In this document: positions 1 to 9,456 of the stretch, piece after piece
How the letters are laid out: each line of letters opens with the position of its first letter
Position numbering within the stretch: position 1 is the stretch's first letter
From: Chara braunii
Taxonomy: Eukaryota > Streptophyta > Charophyceae > Charales > Characeae
NCBI GenBank assembly: GCA_003427395.1
Contig: BFEA01000173.1
Location: 546,107-598,976, forward strand
DNA length: 52,870 nucleotides
Direction: 5' to 3'
The notes under the pieces: generated by a model
The model's database searches: none
Told to the model about the DNA's origin: nothing
What the model saw: only the letters and a program-made list of their open reading frames with translations
Translations under genes and position numbers: made by a program

Positions 1-15
1 AAATATATATATATA

Positions 16-112
16 AACAGTTTGTCACAGCCCCTCGTTTGTTGTCCTCTTCTCCCTCTCTGCCTACGGTTTACCGGGCAGTTCTATTTGACGATATATA
101 TATATAGGAATT
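16..112 (+). repeat. Dispersed repeat, copy 1 (partner at 5975-6072)
   Basis: About 95 bases that recur in direct orientation near 5975 with only a few differences. Both copies start at AAACAGTTTGTCACAGCC and run into a short (TA)n tract. No coding capacity is seen. It could be the end of a larger repeat cut by the window edge. Confidence 0.75.
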
Positions 113-250
113 CGTGAATCAGTATAGAATTCGTGAATCGTTTCAGAAGTCATGAATCATTTCAGAAAATTCGTGAATCATTTCAGAAAATTTGTGAATT
201 ACTATTTCAGAAAATTCGGGAACCATTCCATTCAGAATCCGTGAATCAAA
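107..250 (+). repeat. Degenerate ~21-bp minisatellite (GAATTCGTGAATCATTTCAGA type)
   Basis: Six to seven diverged copies of a ~21-base unit run head to tail. The 64-codon frame at 133-327 is only this repeat read in frame (recurrent S-F-Q-K-I-R-E). The sequence to about 460 shows nothing else. Confidence 0.7.
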
Positions 251-466
251 GATTTTATAACGTTCACCAGTTTCTTTACATTTTCACATATAACCCCACA
301 TCCGAGGGGGAGGGGGTCAGGGCATGAAACGCAAATCACACTTCAGTTTTTCTGTGGCATCCACTTTTTTGCAAGTCGTGTTCAGAAGCAAGTGTTGCCC
401 ATTCCTTTCCTATCTATGTATTAAATCTCGTAAGCTCTGCGCATACTCTTCCCTTGATCCCATGTG

Positions 467-470
<4 letters not shown>

Positions 471-549
<79 letters not shown>

Positions 550-667
550 TCAGTGTGCTTCGGTGTCTGCCTGCCATAGAGATCAAGTTGCTTCAATTTT
601 GGATCTTCTTATCTGGGTGGAAAAGGGGCTGTTGTGGTGAACCACAATTTACAAACACACACACACA

Positions 668-726
<59 letters not shown>

Positions 727-860
727 TCAGTGTGCTTCGCTGTCTGTCTGCCATAGAGGTAAAGTTGGTTCAATTTTGGATCTGCTCATCTGGGTGGAAA
801 AGGGGCTGTTGTGGTGAACCACAATTTACAAACACACACCCACACACACACACACACAAA
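471..860 (+). repeat. (CA)n microsatellites within a 177-bp tandem duplication
   Basis: Three CA tracts (about 471-545, 654-722, 834-858) are separated by two near-identical unique blocks starting ATGTTCAG at 546 and 723, so the unit of block plus CA tract is duplicated with a period near 177. Each block contains the small hairpin TTGTGGT-GA-ACCACAA. Long frames across this region are low-complexity His/Thr artefacts. Confidence 0.85.
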
Positions 861-1574
861 GGAGAAGAAGGAGAGGAAGAAAGTGCTCACCTGGCAGGCA
901 GCATGCCCCTAGACAGCTGCGCGCGCAGGGGGCTTGTTTTCCCATAGCAGGCGAGGTTGCTAGTGTAGGCATCGCCGTCGATAGACGCTGCTTTTGCTGT
1001 TGCTGGTGATGAGCTGATGACTTCGGCACTTCTGGGAAGGAGACAGGCGGTTCTGCGGCTGCGGCTGTGGCAGCGACAAGGCGCTCCACCGTTCAGGCGC
1101 ACAATTTTCAATTGTCCGAGCGGGGAGGGGAGGACTGCGCACACGGCCAGATGCTACACCGAGTATACAGCAGCCTCCCAAGTACACGACGACGAAGATT
1201 GCCCCGCCTCTGCTCTTTTCAGCCTGCGCTTTTCAGCCGCCACTCATTATTCTTATTATTGTAATTACTTTTATTATTGCGAGTACCGCTTGCGCAGAGA
1301 GAGGGCACTGCGCGCCGAGAGGGACGACGACCACCAGTGACGCTACCACCACCTGCAAGGAACAGAAGATCCGAAGGCTGTCCTCCGTTCGATGGAGCAG
1401 CACCCCTTCCACCGTGGAAAGACACTGACGTCAGAAAGGAGAAGGGCGCTGCGCGCCGACAGGCGCCCTCATCCGAGATCCCGGAGCGCGCCGTCTTGTC
1501 CGACTTAGCCACCTCCAGTTGAGGGCCGCGTAGCCCTCCCCTCCTCTCCTGATTCGAGGTGCCTCAGCAGAGAA
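861..1574. other. No recognisable gene
   Basis: Mixed-composition sequence with several short overlapping frames on both strands. None has a recognisable domain. I see no repeat or RNA gene. Confidence 0.5.
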
Positions 1575-1585
1575 AGAGAGAGAGA

Positions 1586-1659
<74 letters not shown>
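1575..1659 (+). repeat. (GA)n microsatellite
   Basis: A nearly pure GA tract of about 85 bases ending in an N at 1660. The N and the abrupt change at 1661 mark a probable assembly joint. Confidence 0.9.
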
Positions 1660-1660
1660 N

Positions 1661-1755
1661 TTTCGAGGTATTCCAAAGCCCAGCGAGGAGAGCACCAATC
1701 CCTGACAATCCAATAACTTTCATCTGTCCAGCAAGAGGGCTACTTTCTACGGCTG
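1661..1755 (+). repeat. Misplaced copy of the 142-bp repeat from 15.8 kb
   Basis: These 95 bases appear identical to 15790-15884, the second unit of the tandem repeat at 15.6-15.96 kb. They lie between an N and a mate-pair junction adapter, so they are most simply the other end of a mate-pair fragment built into the contig rather than a true genomic neighbour. Confidence 0.8.
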
Positions 1756-1791
1756 GTCTCTTATACACATCTAGATGTGTATAAGAGACAG
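1756..1791 (+). other. Nextera mate-pair junction adapter (artefact)
   Basis: GTCTCTTATACACATCT followed by AGATGTGTATAAGAGACAG: two Tn5 mosaic ends head to head, the circularisation junction of Nextera mate-pair libraries, lacking the first two bases of the 38-base form. It is not biological sequence. The flanks should not be assumed contiguous. Confidence 0.97.
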
Positions 1792-1847
1792 GAGAGAGAG
1801 AGAGAGAGAAGAAAACAGCAAAGAAGAGAGAGAGACGGACAGAAAGC

Positions 1848-1915
<68 letters not shown>

Positions 1916-1935
1916 GAAACCACAAAGGAAAAGGG

Positions 1936-2014
<79 letters not shown>
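1791..2014 (+). repeat. (GA)n arrays
   Basis: Three GA tracts (about 1791-1810, 1855-1912, 1938-2013) are separated by short purine-rich blocks; two are followed by the same GATTAGAAACC sequence, so the tract plus flank is duplicated. Frames here encode only Arg-Glu or Ser-Leu runs. Confidence 0.9.
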
Positions 2015-2016
<2 letters not shown>

Positions 2017-2140
2017 GAAACCTGTGTAAGAAAGACAATGACACAAAACAGACAAAAGAACCCTGTCAGAACAGAGACGACACCTAAAAAAAGAAAAGAA
2101 AAAGAACCGTCCGCATAAAGATGACACAGTGTACACAAGC

Positions 2141-2326
2141 CTTGGGCCAAGTCCCACTACCGGTAGCAGCGTTGAGTGTTTTTCCTCAACGCCGGAATCT
2201 GAACGTGATTGTGGAGAAGTGCAGAAAGTCGCGTTGAGTTTCCTTAACCGCACCTCGCCACAAACACGTCCAGATTCAGGCGTTTAAGGAAAAAACTCGA
2301 CGCTGCTAGTGCGACTTGGCCCCAGG
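2141..2326. mobile_element. MITE-like imperfect inverted repeat
   Basis: The arms 2141-2207 and 2265-2326 are imperfect reverse complements over about 62-67 bases, for example GGCCAAGTC...AGCAGCG on the left and CGCTGCT...GACTTGGCC on the right, around a ~57-base centre. There is no coding capacity. The size and long arms fit a foldback element or MITE, or a small-RNA-producing hairpin. No clear target duplication was identified. Confidence 0.65.
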
Positions 2327-2950
2327 TCGGTAGCATTCTCAACGTTCGAATACGAGCGTGTATATATCGTTTTATTACAAGCTAGCCCATCATGGTTCTG
2401 TAGTTATGGCTTTTTTTTTCTTTTTTTCTTTTTTTTTGACAAAAACGTAGTTATGGCTTTACGGACGCAAACAACGATTTTTCTTTTTTTTTAATATAAA
2501 GAGCGATTTGCAGAAATCGCTGAGCATAAAACCAACCCATTACCCAGTGCAATCAGAAAAAACAAAAAAAAAGGGAGAAACATTATTGAAAAAGAAAAAG
2601 AAACGAAATCATCGTGACGACGCATTGCCTCATGCAATAAGATTAGCATCATAGGCCCTGCGCAGGGATGACACACACTAATCGAAAAGCGGTCCTGTCC
2701 TATACGAGCTTGTCGTTTTTAAAACGACAAGTAAAATTAAGTGCGGGGGGGAGGGGGGAAGAGGGGGAAGAAAGCATTATTTTCACTATTTCTTTTTTTT
2801 CTTTTTTTCTTTTTATTCCACTCTTGTTTGATTAAGAAGAAAAAGAGACGCACACCCACACCCACAGTCTCAACAGGAACCAAGATCCTTCCGTACACTC
2901 CCCTGGAGAACACATCACACATACACAAGGGTTGAGAGCGAGGGGTGGGC
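2327..2950. other. No gene; one short palindrome
   Basis: A/T-homopolymer-rich sequence with no credible frame. CTTGTCGTTTT-T-AAAACGACAAG at 2709-2731 is a perfect 11-bp palindrome around one base. Confidence 0.5.
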
Positions 2951-3075
2951 GAGGGAGAAGCCGAGAGAGTGAGAGAGTGAGAGAGTGAGAGAGTGAGAGA
3001 GAGAGAGACTGAGTGAGAGAGAGAGAGACAGACACAGAGAGAGAGAGACATACAAAGAGAGAGAGAGAGAGAGAG
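2950..3075 (+). repeat. GAGAGTGA / GA microsatellite
   Basis: Interrupted GA repeat with embedded GAGAGTGA and GACAGA units. Minus-strand frames across it are Ser/Leu low-complexity shadows. From 3076 to 3788 I see no gene. Confidence 0.85.
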
Positions 3076-3788
3076 GAAAAGAACAAAAAGAACTCCCTCA
3101 GAATTGGCAGGACACGATGAGCATCGGGAGTATATACAACCAGAAGCCTGCACAATTTGGCGGGAAGCAACGTTCTGAATGATGGAACACTGATTAATTT
3201 GGCGGGAGAGTACATGAATCTCTGTAAACAGATCAAGCGAGGGAAGAACAATCAAGTTGCCACGTGTCGTCCATCTGTGAGTTCGATTATGAAATACTGT
3301 AAGACCACTTCCGCCAGGAATCGTTGCCGTCAGGCCCCGAACACAAAACACCGCGATCATGAATGTAGACAGGCTATCTTTCCGGTCAGATTCAGCCATG
3401 AACAAAGTGTCTTTCGTTCGAATAACACACGGTGATGACGTCTGCTGTATTTAGAGACAGTGTCCCGACATACGTACGACATGCAAGAACGCCAAAGATA
3501 AGGTTCCACCGCCATGAGGAAGACGAGGAATGTGCACAAGGAACAGCAGTCGCACTCTCGCACACCACATTTAGGCCGGCAGTTGACACCAAACCCATTG
3601 GTTTGGCAGATAGACACACCCACACCGTTAGATGAAGAAAACACACAGAAGGAATTGAAAAAGAAGGAACTGAAAAACCGCACACAACTTTCACGCGTAC
3701 CCAACCGAAAGGTGAACGAGGAGAACGACAACAACGCCCATGATTATGTCGATTGAGGATGAAGTGAGTGGTGGAGCGACGCCCTTAC

Positions 3789-3893
3789 CTTCTTCCCCCG
3801 AATACAACGTACGGTAATTATAGCGGTGTATTTGAGGCATCTTTCAGTCTAAATGCAACTAGAATGACCGTACGTTGTATTCGGGGGAAGAAG
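3789..3893. other. Perfect 27-bp hairpin (possible small-RNA precursor or MITE)
   Basis: Bases 3789-3815 and 3867-3893 are exact reverse complements over 27 bases (left arm starts CTTCTTCCCCCGAATAC), around a 51-base loop. A ~105-base hairpin with a perfect 27-bp stem suits a young foldback element or a miRNA/siRNA precursor. Neither flank shows a promoter or target duplication I can identify. Confidence 0.75.
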
Positions 3894-4148
3894 AGGGTGG
3901 AATTACCAACTCACCTGTTTGACTAACTTGTCCGTGCGATTTGGAAGAAGCTGGTCCAGCCAACGAGAAGGAGGTTCAAACAATAGAAACCTGGTTCATT
4001 CCTGTGCGAGCGACGGCTCTGCTCACCGCTCCTCCTCCGTCACACACATGTGTGACAGCTCAATTCCCTTGCCCCCTTTCTCTCGACACCAGATCCATTC
4101 CTGTGCGTGCGAAGGGTCTTCTTCTTTCCTCCTCGTCCTGATCCCCGG

Positions 4149-4531
<383 letters not shown>

Positions 4532-4722
4532 TTGTGTGGGAGAGAAGACAGACCCGACTACTGGCAGTCGTTTCTTTCAAGGACAAAAAGAAAAGATTCC
4601 TTGGCTGACGCGTCCAATTTAAGACTGCGGAAATAATAAGAACTGAAATTTTAAGCCTCCGATTACGATGACTGGTTCAATTGCGCGAGAGTTCAATGGC
4701 TGATTTCTTCGCTCATCTCCCT

Positions 4723-4811
4723 CGCCTATTTTCTTTCCCGCTTTCTCCACTTTCCCCCCTCCTCCTCGCCTATTTTCTTTCCCGCTTTCTCCACTTTCCC
4801 CCCTCCTCCTC
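4723..4811 (+). repeat. 44-bp tandem duplication
   Basis: The unit starting CGCCTATTTTCTTTCCCGCT occurs twice head to tail (4723-4766 and 4767-4810) with no visible difference, which indicates a recent duplication. Confidence 0.9.
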
Positions 4812-5095
4812 CTTGAAGTGTGTCATCGCCTGTTGGACATCCGTTAAAATTGGACCGATACAGACAAACGTGGCCCAAGGTTGACACGCATAACAGAAAA
4901 CGCTGATCGCCTGCCGACCAACTTTCCCTTCTGTTCTTTTGGAGAGTCGACGGTGGTCCAATTTTTTTAAATAGACCGCGGTCCGACGATTCCCGCCAGT
5001 CTGGAACACGTACCACACGCCGTACTCCTTCGTTTCTTTTTTACCTTTTTTTTGTGACTCCTTCGTTTCTTTCGGCTAGCGCAACCTGCATTGTC

Positions 5096-5121
5096 TTTTT
5101 TTTTTTTTTTTTTTTTTTTTT
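5096..5121 (+). repeat. Poly(T) tract of 26 bases
   Basis: An uninterrupted T26 run. It could be the antisense poly-A tail of a retroposed copy to its right, but no target duplication or recognisable body was found. Confidence 0.8.
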
Positions 5122-5161
5122 CGCATCCTCTTTTTGAGGAAGGTGAGAGAGAGAGAGCCCG

Positions 5162-5255
5162 GTAGTTGCACTACTCGCCTTTGCCAAGATTTTGGATGCA
5201 TCTGGACAGAAATGCCGTCCAGATGCATTTAAAATGTTGGTGGATGGTGCAACTA
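5162..5255. other. Imperfect ~94-nt stem-loop, precursor-like
   Basis: ATGCATCTGGAC (5196-5207) pairs with GTCCAGATGCAT (5217-5228) around a 9-base loop. Pairing continues outward with mismatches through CCAAGATTTTGG / AAAATGTTGG to TAGTTGCAC (5163-5171) / GTGCAACTA (5248-5255). Arms of ~40 bases with bulges and a short loop resemble a miRNA precursor or small MITE. A (GA)n tract follows at 5266-5289. Confidence 0.65.
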
Positions 5256-5289
5256 GGCCCACACAGAGAGAGAGAGAGAGAGAGAGAGA

Positions 5290-5974
5290 TGAGGCAGAGA
5301 TAAAGTGGCGGGGACGAGAACGTACACGTAAAGCGCCTTTATTTTTTGAAAATGATAGACGAAAGTAAATAGGCGCCAGACGTGCCGCGCCTTTAGACGA
5401 AAAGGAATAGGCACCAGAGAATCGGTCAGCAGCGGTAGGCCGAAGCAACACGGAAGGGAGGCCTGCAAGATGCGCGAAGGCAGGACGAGAGATAACTGCA
5501 GCACCCACGTACTACCGCTAGAAATTTTGTCGACTCCAAAAGAAAGCAAAAAAATGAATCTCGACTGGGCGGGCTCATTGATTGGATACCACGCACTGAC
5601 GACTTGCTTCCGTGGCATTTCTATTTCTACTACGCGTCCTCCTGCCGGCGGCGCTCGGCAGCTCGTTACGGCCGTAGTTGCGTTCCAGTAATTTGTGTTT
5701 GTGGTGGTCATGGCCAGAAGGTTCACGTGCGGTGGCGGGCCCACGACCACGGCACCGGGATTGCCCACGACACGTGTGCCCAGACTTGACACAAACCGAA
5801 GACACAAGAAAAGGGACCAAACACCCATTTGGTTGGCACCTATTCGGACGACTGCAGACAACTCAACAGATCATGAAGCCGATAGACTTTCCCTTTCCCA
5901 ACTACCGGGACGCTTCATCGGTTCCACAAGTACCGGTTCCTTTTTTTTTTATATGAGTCGGTGAAACTCCGACG
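5290..5974. other. No recognisable gene
   Basis: A 202-codon minus-strand frame (5253-5861) exists, but it has no recognisable domain and its C-terminal end reads through the GA tract. A T11 run lies at about 5940. Confidence 0.45.
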
Positions 5975-6072
5975 AAACAGTTTGTCACAGCCCCTCGTTT
6001 GTTGTCCTCTTCTCTCTCTCTGCCTACGGTTTTACCGGGCAGTTCTGTTTGTGACGATATATATATATATGA
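5975..6072 (+). repeat. Dispersed repeat, copy 2 (partner at 16-112)
   Basis: Same sequence and orientation as 16-112, again ending in a short (TA)n tract. A 22-bp duplication (CTTGCAAATTATTACTC...) follows at about 6174-6217. Nothing else is recognised before the LINE coding remnant at 6477. Confidence 0.75.
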
Positions 6073-6476
6073 ACAGCAGAGAGGCCGGGGACCTCACAAT
6101 TCCACCCGGAGTTATCACGGCAGCATCAGCCGGTTTCGCTTACAGCCCTCAGGGCTGGGCAGACTTCTAGATCTTGCAAATTATTACTCACTTCCTTGCA
6201 AATTATTACTCGCTTCCTCACATTACCCTGTACTATACTAGACCTGGCTGGTGTACCCATAAACTGTCCATAGTTTGCCTGACCGAGGACTACTGCCGAG
6301 CTGTTCTCCTCTTCTCACCCGTCCTATGCCTACAATACACAGGCCTACACGGCCTGACACCGGCCTAACATGGCCGGTTGGAACCTAAGTTCCCAGTGGT
6401 CGTGGTACGCTACCTCCCTCCTCCCCTGAGTGACCTCCTGCGGCCGGCACTCCAAACCACCGAGTACCCTGGTTCG

Positions 6477-8960
6477 TCACTCCCCTCCTATCCTAATAGT
6501 TCCCCTCCATGTTTCTGGCACTACTGTCTGCTGCCTCTTGTATCCATCTCTTTTTTTCCATCTCGAGAGGACCAGACCTCTTTCTTCGTGAGTTCTCAGA
6601 AACCAGTAGAGTTGTTCCTTGCTGCCCTTTCCCCCCCTCGCTTTCCTCCTCCAGTCCACCTTGATTGCCTGCTTCAGTCCCTTCTTTATCAACCTTTTGA
6701 TTTCTGTGGCTGCCAAGGTTTTGTTGTGGAACCTGGCCTTGTTTCGATCCATCCAGATTATGTCGCAGATCAGACCGCAAACTGCATGGGCCATGTACCC
6801 CCAGCCCTTCGTACCTTGGTCTTCGCCAGGCAGGAAGCCAAGTAGGACCCAGGCTTCATCCCACTTTACCCCCTTTCCCCCCATCTGCTCCCAGTGTTGC
6901 TGCCACCACTTCCACACCCGTTTTGAAGCTGGGCATTCCCACCATAGGTGTCGGGTGGATTCATACGGCCAGTACACCGCACGCACCTGAGATCTGTCTC
7001 CATCCCTCTACTCACCAGCCAGACCGCAGATGGGGTTACCATCAGTGACAGCAGCCAGAGAATGCTCGCCTGTTTGCCATTTGGCAGCGACTTAAGGATT
7101 TTCCAAACTTTCTCGAATTGTCTGCCTGCCCCGGATAAATCCTCTGTCATCACTGCCTGCCATCTGTCCACTACTATTTCTGCTGGCTTTTTCCTCCCTC
7201 CGGTCTTCATCTTGTAGTCCTGTTTGACTGTGAGTTCTCCCATTGCCCAGGTCTTTGTGTTCTGTCCCTCCTCCGTCCAGCTCCAGGCCTGGGGATCAAT
7301 GTAGAGTGCGTTCAGAGGGAGACCGCCCATCTAGGTGAGAGCTCTAACCGCTCTCTGCTTCGTTTGCAGTTCCATAACCCGAATCTGTTTCGGGTTATGC
7401 CAGTTCATTATGGCCTCTTCATTCACCTTCTGCAGTTCCTTTGTATGGGAGCTGCTCCTCCATCTTTCCACTCTGCGGAAGCCGCTTGGCAGTGTTTCCA
7501 CTACGTTCCACACCACTCCTTCTTCTTGCTCTTCGATAGCCATGTACCAGGTGCCTGGCGGGTCTATTCCTCTTGGACCCAGAGTGTTCTTCCAACCCTC
7601 GGGGATTGCATCCACGATTCTCTTCCAATTCGTTTCCACGCATCTCAGCCCCCTCAGTTTCCCCTTGAGTTCCGTTATCGGTTTCCAGGTGCCCGTTGAA
7701 GTACACCACAAATCTTTGACTCGGATTACCCCTCGTTTCATCCATGCCTGCCCGAAGGTTGCTGACGATCTGTCGCCAGGAACGTTGAGCCTTCTACGTC
7801 CCGGATGCGCTTATTTTCGAATAGATGTTGTTGCAGCACTTTCTCCTTTGTTTGTGGTTCTGCCTGGGTGTCCGAGGGTTGTCTTCTCCAAGCTTTCCTT
7901 ATTGGTTCCCAAAATGGCGATTTCAGTTTTCTCTTCATGTATGACTCCATGAAAAAGCACACCCACACGTCTTCAGGTCTGCACAAGTCCCACTCCCTCA
8001 TCAGAATCCGTTCTGACATTGCCACCCAGTGCTCCTTGTGTGTTGCAGAAGCAATTCTGCACAACCATGCTCTTAGTTGAGCATGGTTCCTCCTTGCTGG
8101 ATCCACCATGCCCATGCCACCCTGTTCCCTTGCGAAGGTCAATGTGTCCCATGCGACTTTTATCAGGCAACCCTCTTCTTTTTTAGCCCGTGGTTTCCAC
8201 AAAAAACGGACGACTAGCTGTTTGACTATTGTGATGACTCCGGGCGGTACCTCTCTTACTGTAGACACGAACCACAGAATGGAGAACAGGGCCAAGTTGG
8301 CAACCAAAGCCCTCCCAATCAGCGACAGGTGCCAAGCTGTTCCCCATATTCGTAGTCTTGCCGCAATCCTTTGTTGGAGCAGGGCACCCTGGGTTGTTGA
8401 CTTCACTTGCAAACTGATGAGCACCCCCAGAAACATCTCTTCCTCCCCTTCTTCTACCCTTTTCATGCCCCATTGTACTTGAAGTTGAAAGCTCGATGGG
8501 AGGAAGTACGTTGACTTATTCCAGTTGATCGAAGCCTCCGAGAGCTCTGAGTACTTGCGTAGCACTTCCTTCAAGGCCAAGAGGGCTGGGACTGTGTTTT
8601 CACAGACCATGAAGAGGTCGTCGGCGAGCGCTTTTACTCGGCATTCGAGTCCACTGGCTAATCTGAGGCCTCTAATCTGTGGGTGATTTCGTACCCGATT
8701 TAGCAAAACTTCCATTTGCAGCACAAACAGGAGGGGTGCCAAGGGGCAGCCTTGTCTCAGCGACCGTGTGATGTGAAACGGGGTTGAGATGTGTTCGTTG
8801 ACCATCACCGCTGATGTTGCCTCCGTGTACATAGCCTTGATCCACTTGCAGATGTTCTCTCCAAACCCCATATGCCTGAGGGACGTAAGTATGAAGGGTT
8901 ACCCCACCATATCATACGCCTTCTCGAGGTCCAAGAGTAATACTGCCATGTCCAAGTTCC
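6477..8960 (-). pseudogene. LINE-type non-LTR retrotransposon RT, 5'-truncated and broken (LINE1)
   Basis: On the minus strand the frames at about 8960-7738, 7741-7331, 7330-6866 and 6986-6477 join into one reverse-transcriptase polyprotein broken by stops and frameshifts. Visible motifs, in order: LLLDLEKAYDMV followed directly by G and a stop codon (near 8897), SLRQGCPLAPLLF, and ALADDLFM (the catalytic A-D-D block). A thumb/connection region follows, and the C-terminal part has a C-x2-C...H-L-W-W-x-C-P zf-RVT-like finger typical of plant non-LTR elements. The endonuclease and ORF1 are missing; RT sequence ends at about 8960-8980, where the poly-A of a second LINE begins. It encodes no working product as it stands. 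The end of its 3' UTR was not located. Confidence 0.85.
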
Positions 8961-8981
8961 TTTTTCATAGGAGGCCCTTCC

Positions 8982-9425
8982 TTTTTTTTTTCTTTTTTTT
9001 TTTCGGGAAAAAGTTGAGGATCCTTTATTCAAAACAAAAGTAAATCTGAGGCCGGGAATCCTCAACAAACAACCCGGGGGGTAAACCATGGCACTGGACC
9101 TGATCCAGCTTCAATTTATGAAATCTGGGTCACTGCTGACTGTTTGCTGTTATGTCAACAGTTGCTGTAAACCAACTTTATCTCGAGCCTTCTGCTCTTC
9201 TCATTCTAGAAATTTATCCTACTAACTATACTGAATCGTCTGTTAAGTGCAGGCCTACTCATCGACCTGCTGGGCAACCGCCCCCTCTGACACTCCCACC
9301 ACTTTCCCCAATAGCCCTGCGCTCAGCCTGAGAAAACATTTGTCTGCCACCTGTGGCTAAAGCTAAGCGAGTGTCCCAGTATTGCCTTCGACATTCCATA
9401 CTCTGCAACAAAGGGGTGAAAAGCC

Positions 9426-9456
<31 letters not shown>

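Noticed and set aside
5253-5861. 202-codon minus-strand ORF
   Set aside because: No recognised domain, ends in a GA microsatellite and overlaps several plus-strand frames of similar length.
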